A stretch of 64,000 bases of DNA, from the NCBI RefSeq assembly GCF_963082655.1, contig NC_081553.1:49003728-49067727 (forward strand), given 5' to 3'. Below the pieces are notes generated by a model. It saw only the letters and a program-made list of their open reading frames with translations, was not told the DNA's origin and made no database searches. Shown here one piece after another: positions 12,546 through 23,954 of this stretch; position 1 is the first letter of the stretch, and every line of letters starts with the position of its first letter. The DNA comes from Stomoxys calcitrans (taxonomy: Eukaryota; Arthropoda; Insecta; Diptera; Muscidae). The position numbers were made by a program, and so were the translations under genes.

Positions 12546-13129
12546 TTTTTATACCAACCACCTATACTAACATAGTCATTCCGTTTGTAACGTCTCGAAA
12601 CATTGATCTAGGGACCCCGTAAAGTATACATATTCTTGATCGTCTCGACATTCTGAGTCGTTCTAGCCATGTCCGTCACGATAGTGGTCAAACACGTAAA
12701 GCTAGCCACTTGAAATTTTGCACAGATACTTAATATTAATGTGAGTCATTCGGGATTGCAAATTGGCCATATCGGTTCAGATTTGGATATGGCTCCCATA
12801 AAACCCGATTTCCCGATTTGACTTCTTGAGCCCCTGGAAGCCGTAATTTTTGTCCGATTTGGCTGAAATTTGGCGCATCCTGTTATGTTATGACTTTCCG
12901 TAACTGCGCCAAGTACTCTCCAAATCGATCTATAACCTGATATAACTCTCATATAAACCGATCTCCCGATTTGACTTCTTCAGCCCCTGGAAGTTGCAAT
13001 TTTTGTCCGACCAGTTTTGCTCGGACCCGATAGCCCCCGTCTGGGCCTCAAATCAATATTTAGATGTGTTACAAACAGAATGACGAAATTAGCATAATTC
13101 CATCCCATGGTGGAGGCCATAAAAAAAGC
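12546..13129. repeat. TRE-B fragment with two outward-facing right ends
   Basis: The left half reads as a minus-strand TRE-B: TTTTTATACCAACCACCTAT, then AAGTATACATATTCTTGATC, then units with CGATTTGACTTCTTGAGCCC. Near 13030 the sequence switches to a plus-strand right-end module (GGGCCTCAAATCAATATTTA, GTGTTACAAACAGAATGACG, CCATCCCATGGTGGAGG). Both boundaries are therefore right ends pointing outward, with only about 300 bp of units between them. Confidence 0.75.
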
Positions 13130-13599
13130 TTTTTTAGCAGTGGTTATGACCTTGGTCTAACCCCACATCAGCCAGGTTCTTGTAAGTGGACCCATTTACA
13201 ATCTTTTCTGGAAGAGGTATGTTTTTCGTTAATAACAGGACGCTCTTATCATTGCATGATTGATTTATAAGAGGAGTATTGCAGCAAGTATGTTGTCACA
13301 TTCCTCTTTGTTAATATTTTTTGAACAGTTCCTTTAATGAAATAATCCTGCTGTGAATTTATTGGATTTTTCTGATAACCCTATAAGTATTAGGCCATGT
13401 AAACCGCTAACGGTTATTGATATGGACCTGCAGCTGTATTAATACAAATATTGACATATATTCTCAATACACTGAGAGAAACTTTTAAAAATATTGAAAT
13501 AGAAGGTAAGCAGAGGAGGATTTTTCCGTATCATTGGAAAAATAAATATAATATGCCGAGATTGCTTGCACAGCTTAATTGCGAACACACCATTTTTTT

Positions 13600-13880
13600 C
13601 TACCAATTTTGTCTTATTTCGGTTACGATCACTTCGACCCGTGCGGGATAGCTGTGTGCACCACACAGGCTGGAACACTGAGTTCCGATCTGTGTGGCTT
13701 AGCTGCGAGCTACAGGGCGCGTCGACAGTTTGCAGATAGTGGAATGCTCCACACGGAGTAGCTGTAACTGTGGTCGCGGACAATCAGCGGTATCGAGCGG
13801 AGAGTCTCAGTGAGGGGCCTGGCGGCATCGGCTCTTGCACAAATACTGAGTGCTAACCTCTGCGCTACGGTGGCCTCCAT
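13600..13880 (-). repeat. SINE-like element with tRNA-type head (minus strand)
   Basis: On the minus strand the element opens near 13878 with GCCACCGTAGCGCAGAGG TTAGCA, the same tRNA-derived head (A-box TAGCGCAGAGG) seen in the SINEs at 25.7 and 45.1 kb. The body is different: unusually GC-rich, with CGACCACAGTTACAGC and CACACAGATCGGAACTCAG. The B-box is not clear. It is either a different SINE sharing the head, or a chimera. Confidence 0.55.
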
Positions 13881-14545
13881 GTCATTTCATATTTTGACAT
13901 TTAGCTCATTTTTTAACAAAAATAAATTTTTACTCTCACATCCTGCAAAAAACATTTTTCTCCATTTTTCCATGTTTTAACACAAAAATTTTCCCCATGT
14001 CCTTTTAACTGCCAGCTCTGGCGTTAATGACAAACGTCAACCAACCGACCATAGTGACAAGGAATAAAGGCTTGCATCAATACCACCAACACCATTTCGA
14101 CAGTTGGCCATGTATTTATTGCCATTTAACAAATGAAGCGTAATGATGATTATGGCATCAACAGCAAAATAATGGCTTAGTATATTTGCATCTGTCGATT
14201 GTCCAACTGCCCATCAGCTCTGTCTATGTGTGTGTGTGTGCTGTGTGGCAACAGAAACGGCTACATGGAGAAGTTTCAACTGAGGTTATTTTAAGTACTT
14301 AACTGCTGAAATTGATGAGTGGATTATGGGTAGAATATCAAAGGGAGGTGATGGGTTAATGAAACACTTATGTAAGGGAAGAAAATTCATGGGAATTTAA
14401 TGAAATTTTGAGGGTAATTTTTTTTAAACTGTTACAAATCGGTGTGGTTTATATATGCGTATAAATCGTTTCGCTGATTTGACTTATTGAGATCTTAGAA
14501 ATCTCAATTGAAATCGGATGAAGCTGAAATTTGATACGAAATGTT
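13881..14545. other. No gene seen; short TG microsatellite
   Basis: A short TG run near 14227-14242 and otherwise unremarkable AT-rich DNA. Confidence 0.4.
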
Positions 14546-14547
14546 TG

Positions 14548-16359
14548 ATCGCCGGGCCGAACTTTGGATACCAACCACCTCGGGTATATACCACATTTCG
14601 TCGTAGTCCGGTGAAAAATACACAACTTATGGCCTTAGAGCAGTTACATCGAAATATGGTCCGATTTGGACCAAATTCGGCACGGACATTGAGTGGTCTA
14701 ATAAGTACAAGTCATTGTTCAATATCCAAATATAGACCGATCTGAACCATATACGACACGGATGTCGCAAAGTCTAACATAAGTCACTGTGTCAAATTTC
14801 AGTGAAATCGTATCATAAATGCGAATTTTAAGGGGACAAGACTTTCCATCGAGGGGTCGGTTTATATGGCAGTTATATCCAAATCTGGACCGATCTGAGC
14901 CAAATAGCAGAATGTTGTTTAAGAGCCTAAGACAACCCACTGTCCCAAATTTCGGCGCCATCGAACAATAAATGTGCCTTTTATAGGCCCAAGACTTTAA
15001 ATCGAAGGATCGGTCTATATGGCAGCAATATCCAAATCTGAACCGGTCTGGACCAAATTGTAGAAGGATATCGCAGGTCCTAACACAACTCACTGTCCCA
15101 AATTTAGGCGCCATCGAACAAAAAATGTACGTTTTATGCGCCTAAGAACTTAAATCGGGAGATCGGTCTATATGGCAGCTATATCCAAATCTGAACCGAT
15201 CTGGACTAAATTGAAGAAGGATATCGAAGGGCCTAACACAACTCGTTGTACCAAACTCCGGCGACATCGGACAATAAATGCGCCTTTTATGGGCCCAAAA
15301 CCTTAATTCGAGAGTTCGGTCTATATGACAGCTATATCCAAATCTTGACCGATCTGGACCAAATTGGAAAAGAATATCGAAGGGCCTAACACAACTCACT
15401 GTCCCAAATTTTGGCTAAATCGGACAATAAATGGGCCTTTTATGGGCCCAAGACCATAAATCGGCGGATCGGTCTATATGGCAGCTATATCCAAATCTGG
15501 ACCGCTCTGGGCCAAATTGAAGAAAGATATCGAAGGGCTTAACACAACTCACTGTCCCAAAATTTGGCTAAATCGGATAATAAATTTGGCTTTATGGGCC
15601 TAAGACCCTAAATCTACGGATCGGTCTATATGGCAGCTATATCCAAATCTGGACCGATCTAGACCAAATTGAAGAAGTATGTCGAGGGGCTTAACTTAAC
15701 TCACAGGTTCAAATTTCGGCGACATCGGACAATAAATACGCCTTTTATATGAGCTTAAAACCTTATAACGAGAGATTGGTCTATATGGCATCTATATCCA
15801 AATCTGGACCGATTTGAGCCAAATTGAATAAAGAAGTCGAGTGGCCTAACACAACTCACTGTCCCAAATTTCAGCAAAATAATAAATGGGCCTAAGACCC
15901 TAAATCGGCGGATCAGTCTATATGACAGCTATATCCAAATCTGAACCGATCTGGACCAAATTAAAGAAGGATGTCGAAGGGCCTAAAACAACTCGCTGTC
16001 CCAAATTTCAGCAAAATCGTATAATAAATGTGGCTTTTATGGGCCTAAGTCCCTAAATCGGCGGATCGGTGTATATGGGGGCTATATCAAGATATAGTCC
16101 GATATAGCCCATCTTCGAACTTAACCTGCTTGTGGACAAAAAAAAAATCATCTGTGCAACGTTTCAACTCAATAACTCTATTTTTAAAGACTGTAGCGTG
16201 ATTTCAACAGACAGACGGACGGACATGACTAGATGGTCTTAGATGTTTACGCTGATGAAGAATATATATACTTTATAGGGAAATGGATATTTCGATGTGT
16301 TGCAAAAGGAATGACAAAATGAATATACACCCTATCCTACGGTGGTGGATATAAAAATG
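14548..16359 (+). repeat. TRE-A tandem-repeat element, near complete
   Basis: The left end near 14548 reads GCCGGGCCGAACTTTGGATA, with CACCTCGGGTATATACCAC. About ten units near 153 bp follow, with GGTCTATATGGCAGCTATAT, CTGGACCAAATTGAAGAAGG, CTAACACAACTCACTGTCCC and CCTTTTATGGGCCCA. The right-end module (AGACAGACGGACGGACATGA, TATATATACTTTATAGGG, CCTATCCTACGGTGGTGG) ends near 16357. Minus-strand open frames at 14719-15399 are the repeat read in reverse. Confidence 0.92.
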
Positions 16360-18150
16360 GGTAATCTTAAGTGTTCCTTCTATTTTATCAAATAATAATC
16401 AAGTTAAAAACTATACATTAGCACCTTTCCAAGCCTAAAGATATGCTTTGAATTTGAATACAAGAAACTTTTATTGTTTTATCATACACACCACACCAAA
16501 GTTATTATTCCGAAAAACTTCTAGCAATAACTTCAGTTCTGGATAAAACTAATTTAAAATTGCAAAAATTGTTCTTGCCAAGAATGAAAAATGTGCTGCA
16601 AAAACTGTTTACTCACCCACCTCCTAAATGTATGCTTTAGTTATTCATATAACCAACAAACTACCGCATATACCTTAGGGGTATGCCATTGTTTTGTATT
16701 TATGAACAATTTATATTGCAATTATCGCATAACTTTGCTTTTGCAGATGCACACAAGTTATTTCACATTAACCAACATTGAACAAAAGGTGAATTGTTGT
16801 TTTTGTTGAAACATTTCGACTCTTGCAATTGTGGTGCTTTCCCACAAAAACAGACAGATTTTGTGACTAAACCCTGGAGGGCTTTTAAGTATAATTTGGG
16901 GTACAAAGTAAACCTTTTAGCGCTATCATTTTTCAAATATTGTGTGTGGAAAAGAAAAATATATTTGCCACTATACCTTTCGGTTGTAATAACAGTCATA
17001 AATAAATAATTTCTTCTTAAACATTTACCCCACTGAAATTAAATATTTTCCTAACATTTCCCTTTTCCCGGCTGCATTTTTTTTTTCTCATAAAAGAATT
17101 TTCTTAAACAAAAATGTATACAAAACCCTCTAGCTTGAGAAATGAATGAAAACATTTAACAAACAACTGGCTTTTTTTTTCTTCTTTCCTTCTTTGCTGC
17201 ATACCCCCAGGCGTTGTGGATAGTGTAATGCCAGGAAATGAAATTGTGTTGTGTGAGTTTTCTTTTTAACATTCTCAAGGGGTTTTCCAAGCATGCCAGC
17301 GCAAACAAATGAATGAAGGCTAAGAAAAAATTTATATTTCGGTTAACCCAAAAACTCTTCAATTATATTCCTCAAGAAGGTTTTTGCTTTTTTTTTAATA
17401 AGGCTAATTTCTTTGTCATTAGCCAAGTAATGTCGTTTAAATGGTTTCTTAAGAAAATTGCCAACACTTAAGCCTTTCAATGCTGCAAGAAGTTGGCAGC
17501 CAGCGAGAGGTTCGTTGGCCGTGGCTACTCTGGCTACTCTTTCCCCAAGATTTTGGTTCCTTTGTATGTGTCAGCTGTCGCATCCGCCTACAACAAAAGT
17601 TCTTCCGAAAGTTACTTAAGATATACACTTTGTTTTTTTGTTTTGCTCTCTCTCTCTCCCTTGTTTCTTTCTAAGTTTTTGCTGTGTTGTTTTTAAGTGG
17701 TGTTGAACTTTTAACAGCGCTTTAGAATAAAGAAGTAAATGCGGAAAAAAGAAAATAAAAAAGTGAGGAAACGCCACTTGTTAATTTCAGCGTGTTTAAC
17801 AATTAATGAGGGCGTTAAAGAGGTACAATTTTATGTAGAAATTAATTTATGTAATTAAAAGCTTTGCTAATTTCTTATGAAAAGCACCCCATCCCGTAAG
17901 GGTGAGCTAAGAGGCTGATAAACAAATAAGGACAAGGTGTTGTAAAGCTATAAATTATTACAAAAATGGAATTTTGGAGAACAATAAAAAAAATAATTTA
18001 GGAAATTTCAGGCACCCCACTATAAAGAAGTTTAATTAAAGGCTGAACTAAAAACAAGTAAATGAGTGTTAAGTTCTAAGAATTAATTTTTCAAATATAA
18101 AAGAGCTTTATCAAGTCAACGTAAAATATGAAACGTACTTTTCATGGCTG
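16360..18150. other. Unique-looking AT-rich DNA upstream of Toll
   Basis: No recognised gene or element. It contains T-rich runs and a short CT run near 17646-17660. The open frames (for example 16591-16809 and 17480-17696) are short and domainless. Confidence 0.45.
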
Positions 18151-18164
18151 TTAGAAGATATAGA

Positions 18165-18917
18165 AACATGCCAACTCAAAAATTCTGCCAAAATTCTATG
18201 CCCTCCAGAGGCTTAAGAAATCAAATTGGGAGAACGACTTATATGGCAGCTATATCAGGTTATGGACTGATTTAGACCATACTTGGCACAGTTGTGGAAA
18301 ATTTCAGCCAAAAACAAAAGAGAATTATGCCGTCTACAGACTTAAGAAGTCAAATCGTGCGATCGGTTTATATGACAGCTGATTTGAGCCATACCTGGCA
18401 CAGATGTTGGTTTGAAATCACAACAAAACGCAACGTGCAAAATTTCAACCAAATCGGATAAGAATTGAGTCCTTTAGAATATAAAGAAGTCAATTCAAGA
18501 GATCGGCTTACATGGCAAACTTGTCAAAACATGAACCAGTTTACAATTCCGAATTTTTCGTGTAGTTACAAATGGCATGACATACCCCCGTGCTAAGTAT
18601 GCAACATAATTTGTTTGAAATGAACTCAAAATACTTGTTTGAAAATATGCCACTCTAAATTTTGCACAAATGTTTTCCAATGTGATTTCTTAAGTAATTA
18701 AAGCCCTCAAATTTCTTTCTGAATTGGTTTTGGTCGCATCGATCTACAACCTGATATAGCTCCCAATTTACACCAAAACTCAGAATTGACGTTTTGAGGC
18801 TCTGGGACACAAACTTATTAAACTTAAATGAAAGTTTGCACGAAGAGTTTTTGAGCACCTTTTTGTAATTCTATTGGTTTATTAATATATCCCCATCCTA
18901 TGGTGAAGAGGGTAAAA
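18165..18917 (+). repeat. Degenerate TRE element
   Basis: Eroded units with AAATTGGGAGAACGACTTAT, TATGGCAGCTATATCAGGTT and CTTGGCACAGTTGTGG. The sequence ends in a recognisable CCCCATCCTATGGTGAAGAG at 18889-18908. The middle has diverged beyond unit recognition. Confidence 0.65.
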
Positions 18918-19290
18918 AGAGCATGCTTACATTCAATTCGAGTTGAAAAAACAATATTTTTAAACCCGCCTAAAAGTATGCAACATTATTTGTTCAAAAT
19001 GAATTCAAAAGACTTGTTTGAAAATATACCACTCTAAATTATGCACAACTGCTTCCCAATGGGACTTCTTAAGTAATTAAAGGCCTAAAATTCCTGGCAT
19101 ATTTCCAATGTCGATTTCTGTTATGACCTGCAACATTTATGTCAAGTTTGGGCCGCACCGCTATAAAATCTGATATAGCTCAAATTCAAACCAAAACTCA
19201 GATTTGACTTTTTGAGGCTCTGGGGCACAAACTTATTCAACTTAGATGAAAGTTTGCTCAAAGAGTTTTTGAACTCCGTTCAAACCCTAG
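18590..19290 (+). repeat. Direct duplication of about 270 bp near the end of the TRE
   Basis: A block starting AAGTATGCAACATAATTTGT (about 18595) recurs from about 18971 as AAGTATGCAACATTATTTGT. It is followed in both by AAAATAT-CCACTCTAAATT, CTTCTTAAGTAATTAAAG, a CCAAAACTCAGA-TTGAC stretch, and GAGGCTCTGGG-CACAAACTT. The two copies end near 18865 and 19280. The copies are clearly diverged, so the duplication is not recent. Confidence 0.75.
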
Positions 19291-19598
19291 ATTAAGATTT
19301 TTCTATTTAATGTAGTAGTCTCGGGAGCAAGGACGTCAATAATTCTAATTTCATGTATCCATATTACATTTTACCTTTTATGCTAAAGCCAGGTGCTGAA
19401 ACTACCTAATATGTTATTGCGATAATACATTATAGTCATAAGTTTTCTTTATTATGTTTCTAATTCTACTTCAATGTTTAAAAAAAAGACTCAATAAATA
19501 TAAACTAAACTAAACTCCGTTTTGTAATACTATGGGCTTTAAAAAATATTGCATACTTTTAGGCAGTTCTTTATACAATTTTACTACATATAAAGATA

Positions 19599-19760
19599 GG
19601 CGCCCTGGTAGACGAGTTGGTAACGTGCTCGGATTACCAGGGCGAGAGTCATGCGTTCGATTCCCACCAGAGGCCTTGGTCTGCCGCTACTGTGGTAATA
19701 CAAAGGTGTTAAAATTGTCTAAATGAGTCTGTTGAGGACTCCCACTCTTATTTTACCCTA
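19599..19760 (+). repeat. tRNA-derived SINE
   Basis: The tRNA-like head at 19599-19675 has an A-box-like TGGTAGACGAGTTGGTAA and a B-box GCGTTCGATTCCC at 19653-19665. The first and last bases do not form a proper acceptor stem, so this is not a functional tRNA gene. The tail (CTTGGTCTGCCGCTACTGTG, then GAGTCTGTTGAGGACTCCCA) fits a short SINE body. It ends about 55 bp before the acceptor that precedes the Toll start codon, so it lies in the presumed leader intron. Confidence 0.7.
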
Positions 19761-19789
19761 CCTTTTTTCTAAAAATCCTATATTTATTA

Positions 19790-19818
19790 ACATTCTCTAC
19801 TTTCTTCTATCATTTCAG
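19790..19818 (+). promoter_or_regulatory. Probable splice acceptor of the Toll leader intron
   Basis: A pyrimidine-rich run (CTCTACTTTCTTCTATC) is followed by ATTTCAG at 19812-19818. The coding start lies about 70 bp downstream and no coding sequence is seen just upstream. The likely arrangement is a non-coding first exon further 5', a common layout for this gene family. The first exon and promoter are not identified. Confidence 0.6.
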
Positions 19819-19889
19819 ATTGCAATAAAAATACATTTTTATACGCCATCCACCTTTAGGTGGTAGAGATAACAAACATTGCCAAGAAA

Positions 19890-21190
19890 ATGAATCTCAA
19901 ATCGAGCAGGCGTTCAAGAACGCCCACGCCCAATAACGCCCATAACAAAATGCCAACCTTTAAAGGCTTCAGCACCACCTCGCTGTTCATCATACTCTGC
20001 TGTTTTATTAGCACACATTTGCCTATGGCCAGCACAGCTAATCCATCGGCTAGTAAATTACGTGAGGATTGCATGGAACTATCGGTAAAATCCAAATGTG
20101 AATGCATACCCATGCTAACGGATTTACAAATCGAATGTCCGGTCAATGATCCGAAAATTACCATAAAAATTCGACCTGGTGATCATGTAATGATTGAATG
20201 CTATAACATTAATTATCGCGATTATAGGCTAATGCCCAACATGACCATAGGCAATACAACGCAAGTGCAAATTCAAGGATGTCCTTTGCCAGGATATTTA
20301 CCCATTGCTAGCATACCCCAACAATTGGGAGTGACCAGATATACCACCCTATTATTTGATAACAACAATGATTTGGGCACCAACATAACCAAAGAACATT
20401 TGAGTGGCCTTCATGGCCTGGGTAGACTACGCTTTAGTTCATCTCGCCTGCTGCATATGCCTTCGGATTTATTTTCGGACACATCATTGCGCAACATCAC
20501 TTGGATAGATTTACGTTCGAATAATGTTGAACTGCCGGTGGATATATTTGCCAAATTGGAAAATTTGATATTCATTGAATTGGGCTATAATCATTTGAAA
20601 AACCTGCCCATTGGCATATTTCGCAACCAAAAGAAACTTCAAGTCTTGAATTTGTGGAGTAATGAGCTGCAGAATCTCACCAAGGAGACCTTTGCCGGTA
20701 TACCCTCACTGACCGAATTGGATTTGAGCAATAATGGCATCGAAACCTTCCCTGAGGATATTTTTGAATACTTGCCCAATCTGAGCACCATTAGTTTGAA
20801 TAAAAATCGTTTCCATTCTTTGCCGGAGGGGCTTTTCAAGAGTAACAAACATTTGAAGTTGATAAGATTGACCAATAATCGTGTCCCTTTGAGAAGTTTG
20901 CCCAGAGGATTTTTCGCCAATCTTCCCCACTTAAAGGAGATACGCTTAACCACCGATTTGGAATCGGTTCCTGGGGATTTATTTGCCAATTCTACCGGTT
21001 TGGAGACAGTGCTGATAACGGATAACAAATTGGGCACTTTGCCCGAGGAGTTATTCGAAAGTCAATTAAATTTGATACATTTGGAGCTGTCCTACAATGA
21101 ATTGACCAACTTGCCAGATCATCTGTTTCATAATACACGAAATTTAACTTCTTTGAAATTGGATCACAATCAATTGACGGAGATTTCAAG
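19890..21190 (+). CDS. Tl: Toll receptor, coding exon 1 (signal peptide and N-terminal LRR ectodomain)
   Basis: Encodes residues 1-433 and two bases of codon 434 of a Toll orthologue, the cell-surface receptor for processed Spaetzle in dorsoventral patterning and innate immunity. A hydrophobic signal segment (SLFIILCCFI) lies near residues 31-40. A cysteine-containing N-terminal region follows (CMELSVKSKCECIPML). About ten leucine-rich repeats then follow from near residue 130, with phrases such as LQVLNLWSNELQNLTKETF and LTELDLSNNGIETFPEDIF, closely matching Drosophila Toll in order. The frame runs upstream to 19860 without ATG. Two starts are possible: ATG at 19890, and ATG at 19950 in a good ACAAAATG context, which gives a shorter leader. 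Exon 1 ends TTTCAAG before the GTAGGT donor at 21191. Joining to 27934 restores the frame (AG+C, Ser). Confidence 0.96.
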
Positions 21191-21832
21191 GTAGGTTGTG
21201 AGAATAAGAAAAACATTATATTTTTTTAAAATTTATTTCTAGAATCCCAAAATCATGAGTGTAAGTCTAGTAAAAGTCCAATATGGCTCCAAAATTAAAT
21301 ACAAAAAAAATTGTCCAACTTTTTGCCAAGGAATTTTAAGACGAATACACAAAGGTCTCCTTTTTCCTTTAACCCTAACACATTGGGACAACCCAGTATA
21401 ATGTCAAACCAAACAAAAAGAAAAACAACAAAACAAAACCGATTGATCCCATCAATTACAGACCAGAAAAGTTCAGGGAATACAAACTATTGCCCAGGAA
21501 GAATGTTAATCAAGCGAATTACATGGAGAAAAAACAACAACGGCGAAACGGAAACCCAACAAAATGGAAACAAACAAAAAATTTAAAATGTTTGCATAAA
21601 AAGACGCTCGCAACTTCGATATAATAGGCAAAGGATAGTTGTAGAAGGAAGTAGAAGGTCTGTAAACAAATACTAGTAAATTGAAACAGGAAATAACAAA
21701 AGAAACCATGAAGAAGCCATCACCCATTGTATGCTAAAAATGGCATATGAGGGTTGGCTACAAGGCAAAAAGGATATCAGCAAATGCGGAAGGCCATCAG
21801 TGGTGGAATACACAAAGAAAGTCTTCTAATAA

Positions 21833-23950
21833 AAACCAGTAAAAGGGTGCTAAGTTCAGCCGGGCCGAATCTTTTATACCCTCCACCATGGATCGCCTGA
21901 TATCTCTTCATACAGAAACAAATGATAATGGATAAGAAGTGCTATGCTATTGGAGCTATACAAACCGATTGGGGCCATAAATGGTTTGGCTATTTAAGAC
22001 CAAAGTGGAAGTCATTTTGCAAAATTTCTGCAAAATCGGAAAAGAATTGCGCCCTCTATAGGCTCAATAAGCGGGAGATCGGTTTATATGGGAGCTATAT
22101 CGGGTTATGAACCGCTTTAGACCATACTTGCCACAGTTGTTGGAAGTCATAACAAAACACTTCCTGCAAACTTTCAGCCGAATCGGATAATAATTGCGCC
22201 CTCTAGCGGCTCAAGAAGTCAAGATCCAAAATCGGTTTATACGGCAGCTATATCAAGTTATGCACCGATTTGGACCTTATTTGGCACAGTTGTTGAAAAT
22301 CATAACAAAACACTTCCTGCAAACTTTCAGCACAACCGGGTAATAATTAAGCCCTCTGGCGGCTCAAGAAGTCAAGATCCGAAATCGATTTATACGGCAG
22401 CTATATCAATCTATGGACCGATTTGAACCATACTTGGCACAGTTGTTGGATGCCATAACAAAACACTTCGTTCAAACTTTCAGCCGAATCGGATAATAAT
22501 TGCGCCCTCTAGCGGCTCAAGAAGTCAAGATCCAAAATCGGTTTCTATGGAAGCTATATCAGGTTATGCACTGATTTGGACCATACTTGGCACAGTTGTT
22601 GAAAGTTATAACAAAACATTTCATGCAAACCTTCAGCACAGCTGGGTAATAATTAAGCCCTCTGGCGGCTCAAGAAGTCAAGATCCGAAATCGGTTTATA
22701 TGGCAGCTATATCAAGTTATGAACCGATTTGGACCATACTTGGAACAGTTTTTGGAAGTCGTAACAAAACACTTCGTACAAACTTTCAGCCAAATCAGGG
22801 AATAATTACGCCCCCTAGCGGCTCATGAAATCAAGATCCCAGATCGGTTTATATCGCAACTATATCAAGTTAAAGACCGATTTGGACCATATTTGGCACA
22901 GTTGTTCAAAGTTATAACAAAAGACTTCGCGTAAACTTTCAGCCGAATCGGATAATAATTGCGCCCTCTAGCGGCTCAAGAAGTCAAGATCCCATATCGG
23001 TTTATATGGCAGCTATATCAGGTTATGCACTGATTTTGATCATGCTTGACACAGTTGTTGGAAGTCATAACAAAACACTTCGTGCAAACTTTCAGCCAAA
23101 TCGGGTAATAATTGCGCCCTCTAGCGGTTCAAGAAGTCAAAAACCGAAATCGGTTTATATGGCAACTATATCCGGTTATGAACCGCTTTGGACCATACTC
23201 TACACAATCGTTGGAAGTCATAACAAAACACTTCGCGCAAACTTTCAGCCAAATCGGGTAATAATTGCGCCCTCTAGCGGCTCAAGAAATCAAGATCCGA
23301 GATAGGTTTATTTCGCAACTATATCAAGTTATGGACCGATTTGGACCATATTCGGCACAGTTCTTGAAAGTTATACCAAAAGACTTTGCGTAAACTTTCA
23401 GCCAAATCGGATAAAAATTGCGCCCTCTAGCGGCTAAAAAAGTCAAGATCCGAAATCGGTTTATATGGCAGCTATATCAAAACATGGACCGATATGGCCC
23501 ATTTATGATCTACACTACTAAAATGTATTTGCGCAAAATGTCAAGCGCGGATAGGCAACTCAGGGAATAATTACGCCCCTAGCGGCTCAAGAAATCAAGA
23601 TCCCAGATCGGTTTATAGGGAGCTATATCAGGTTATAGACCGTTTAAGACCATTCTTAACACAGTTGTTGGAAATTATAACAAAAAATGTGAATAATAAT
23701 TGCGCCCTCTAGCGGCTCAAGAAGTCAAGATCCGAAATCGGTTTATATGGCAGCTATATCAAAACATGGACCGATATGGCCCATTTACGACCTGCACTAC
23801 TAAAATGTATTTGCGCAAACTGTCAAGCGCCTAGCTTTCCTCTTTCGAAAGTTAGCGTGCTTTCGACAGACAGACGGGCGAACGGACAGGCGGTCGGACA
23901 TGGCTGGATCGACTTAAAATGTCATGACAATATATGGACTTTATAGGGTC
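21833..23950 (+). repeat. TRE-C tandem-repeat element in the Toll intron
   Basis: The left end is CCAGTAAAAGGGTGCTAAGT, then GCCGGGCCGAATCTTTTATA and CCCTCCACCATGGATCGC. About eleven units follow, with GCGCCCTCTAGCGGCTCAAG, GAAGTCAAGATCCGAAATCG and GGTTTATATGGCAGCTATAT. GGTTTATA recurs at 22693, 22999 and 23152, that is 306 then 153 bp. The right-end module (ACAGACAGACGGGCGAACGG, GACATGGCTGGATCGAC, CTTTATAGGGTCTCAGACGA) stops before the usual CCTATGGTGG end, where it joins a TRE-B directly. Confidence 0.92.
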
Positions 23951-23954
23951 TCAG

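Noticed and set aside
19599..19675. A functional tRNA gene
   Set aside because: A and B boxes are present but there is no matching acceptor stem, and a SINE-type tail follows.
20639..21037. Antisense gene opposite Toll exon 1 (132-residue frame)
   Set aside because: A shadow of the leucine-rich coding strand, with no domain.
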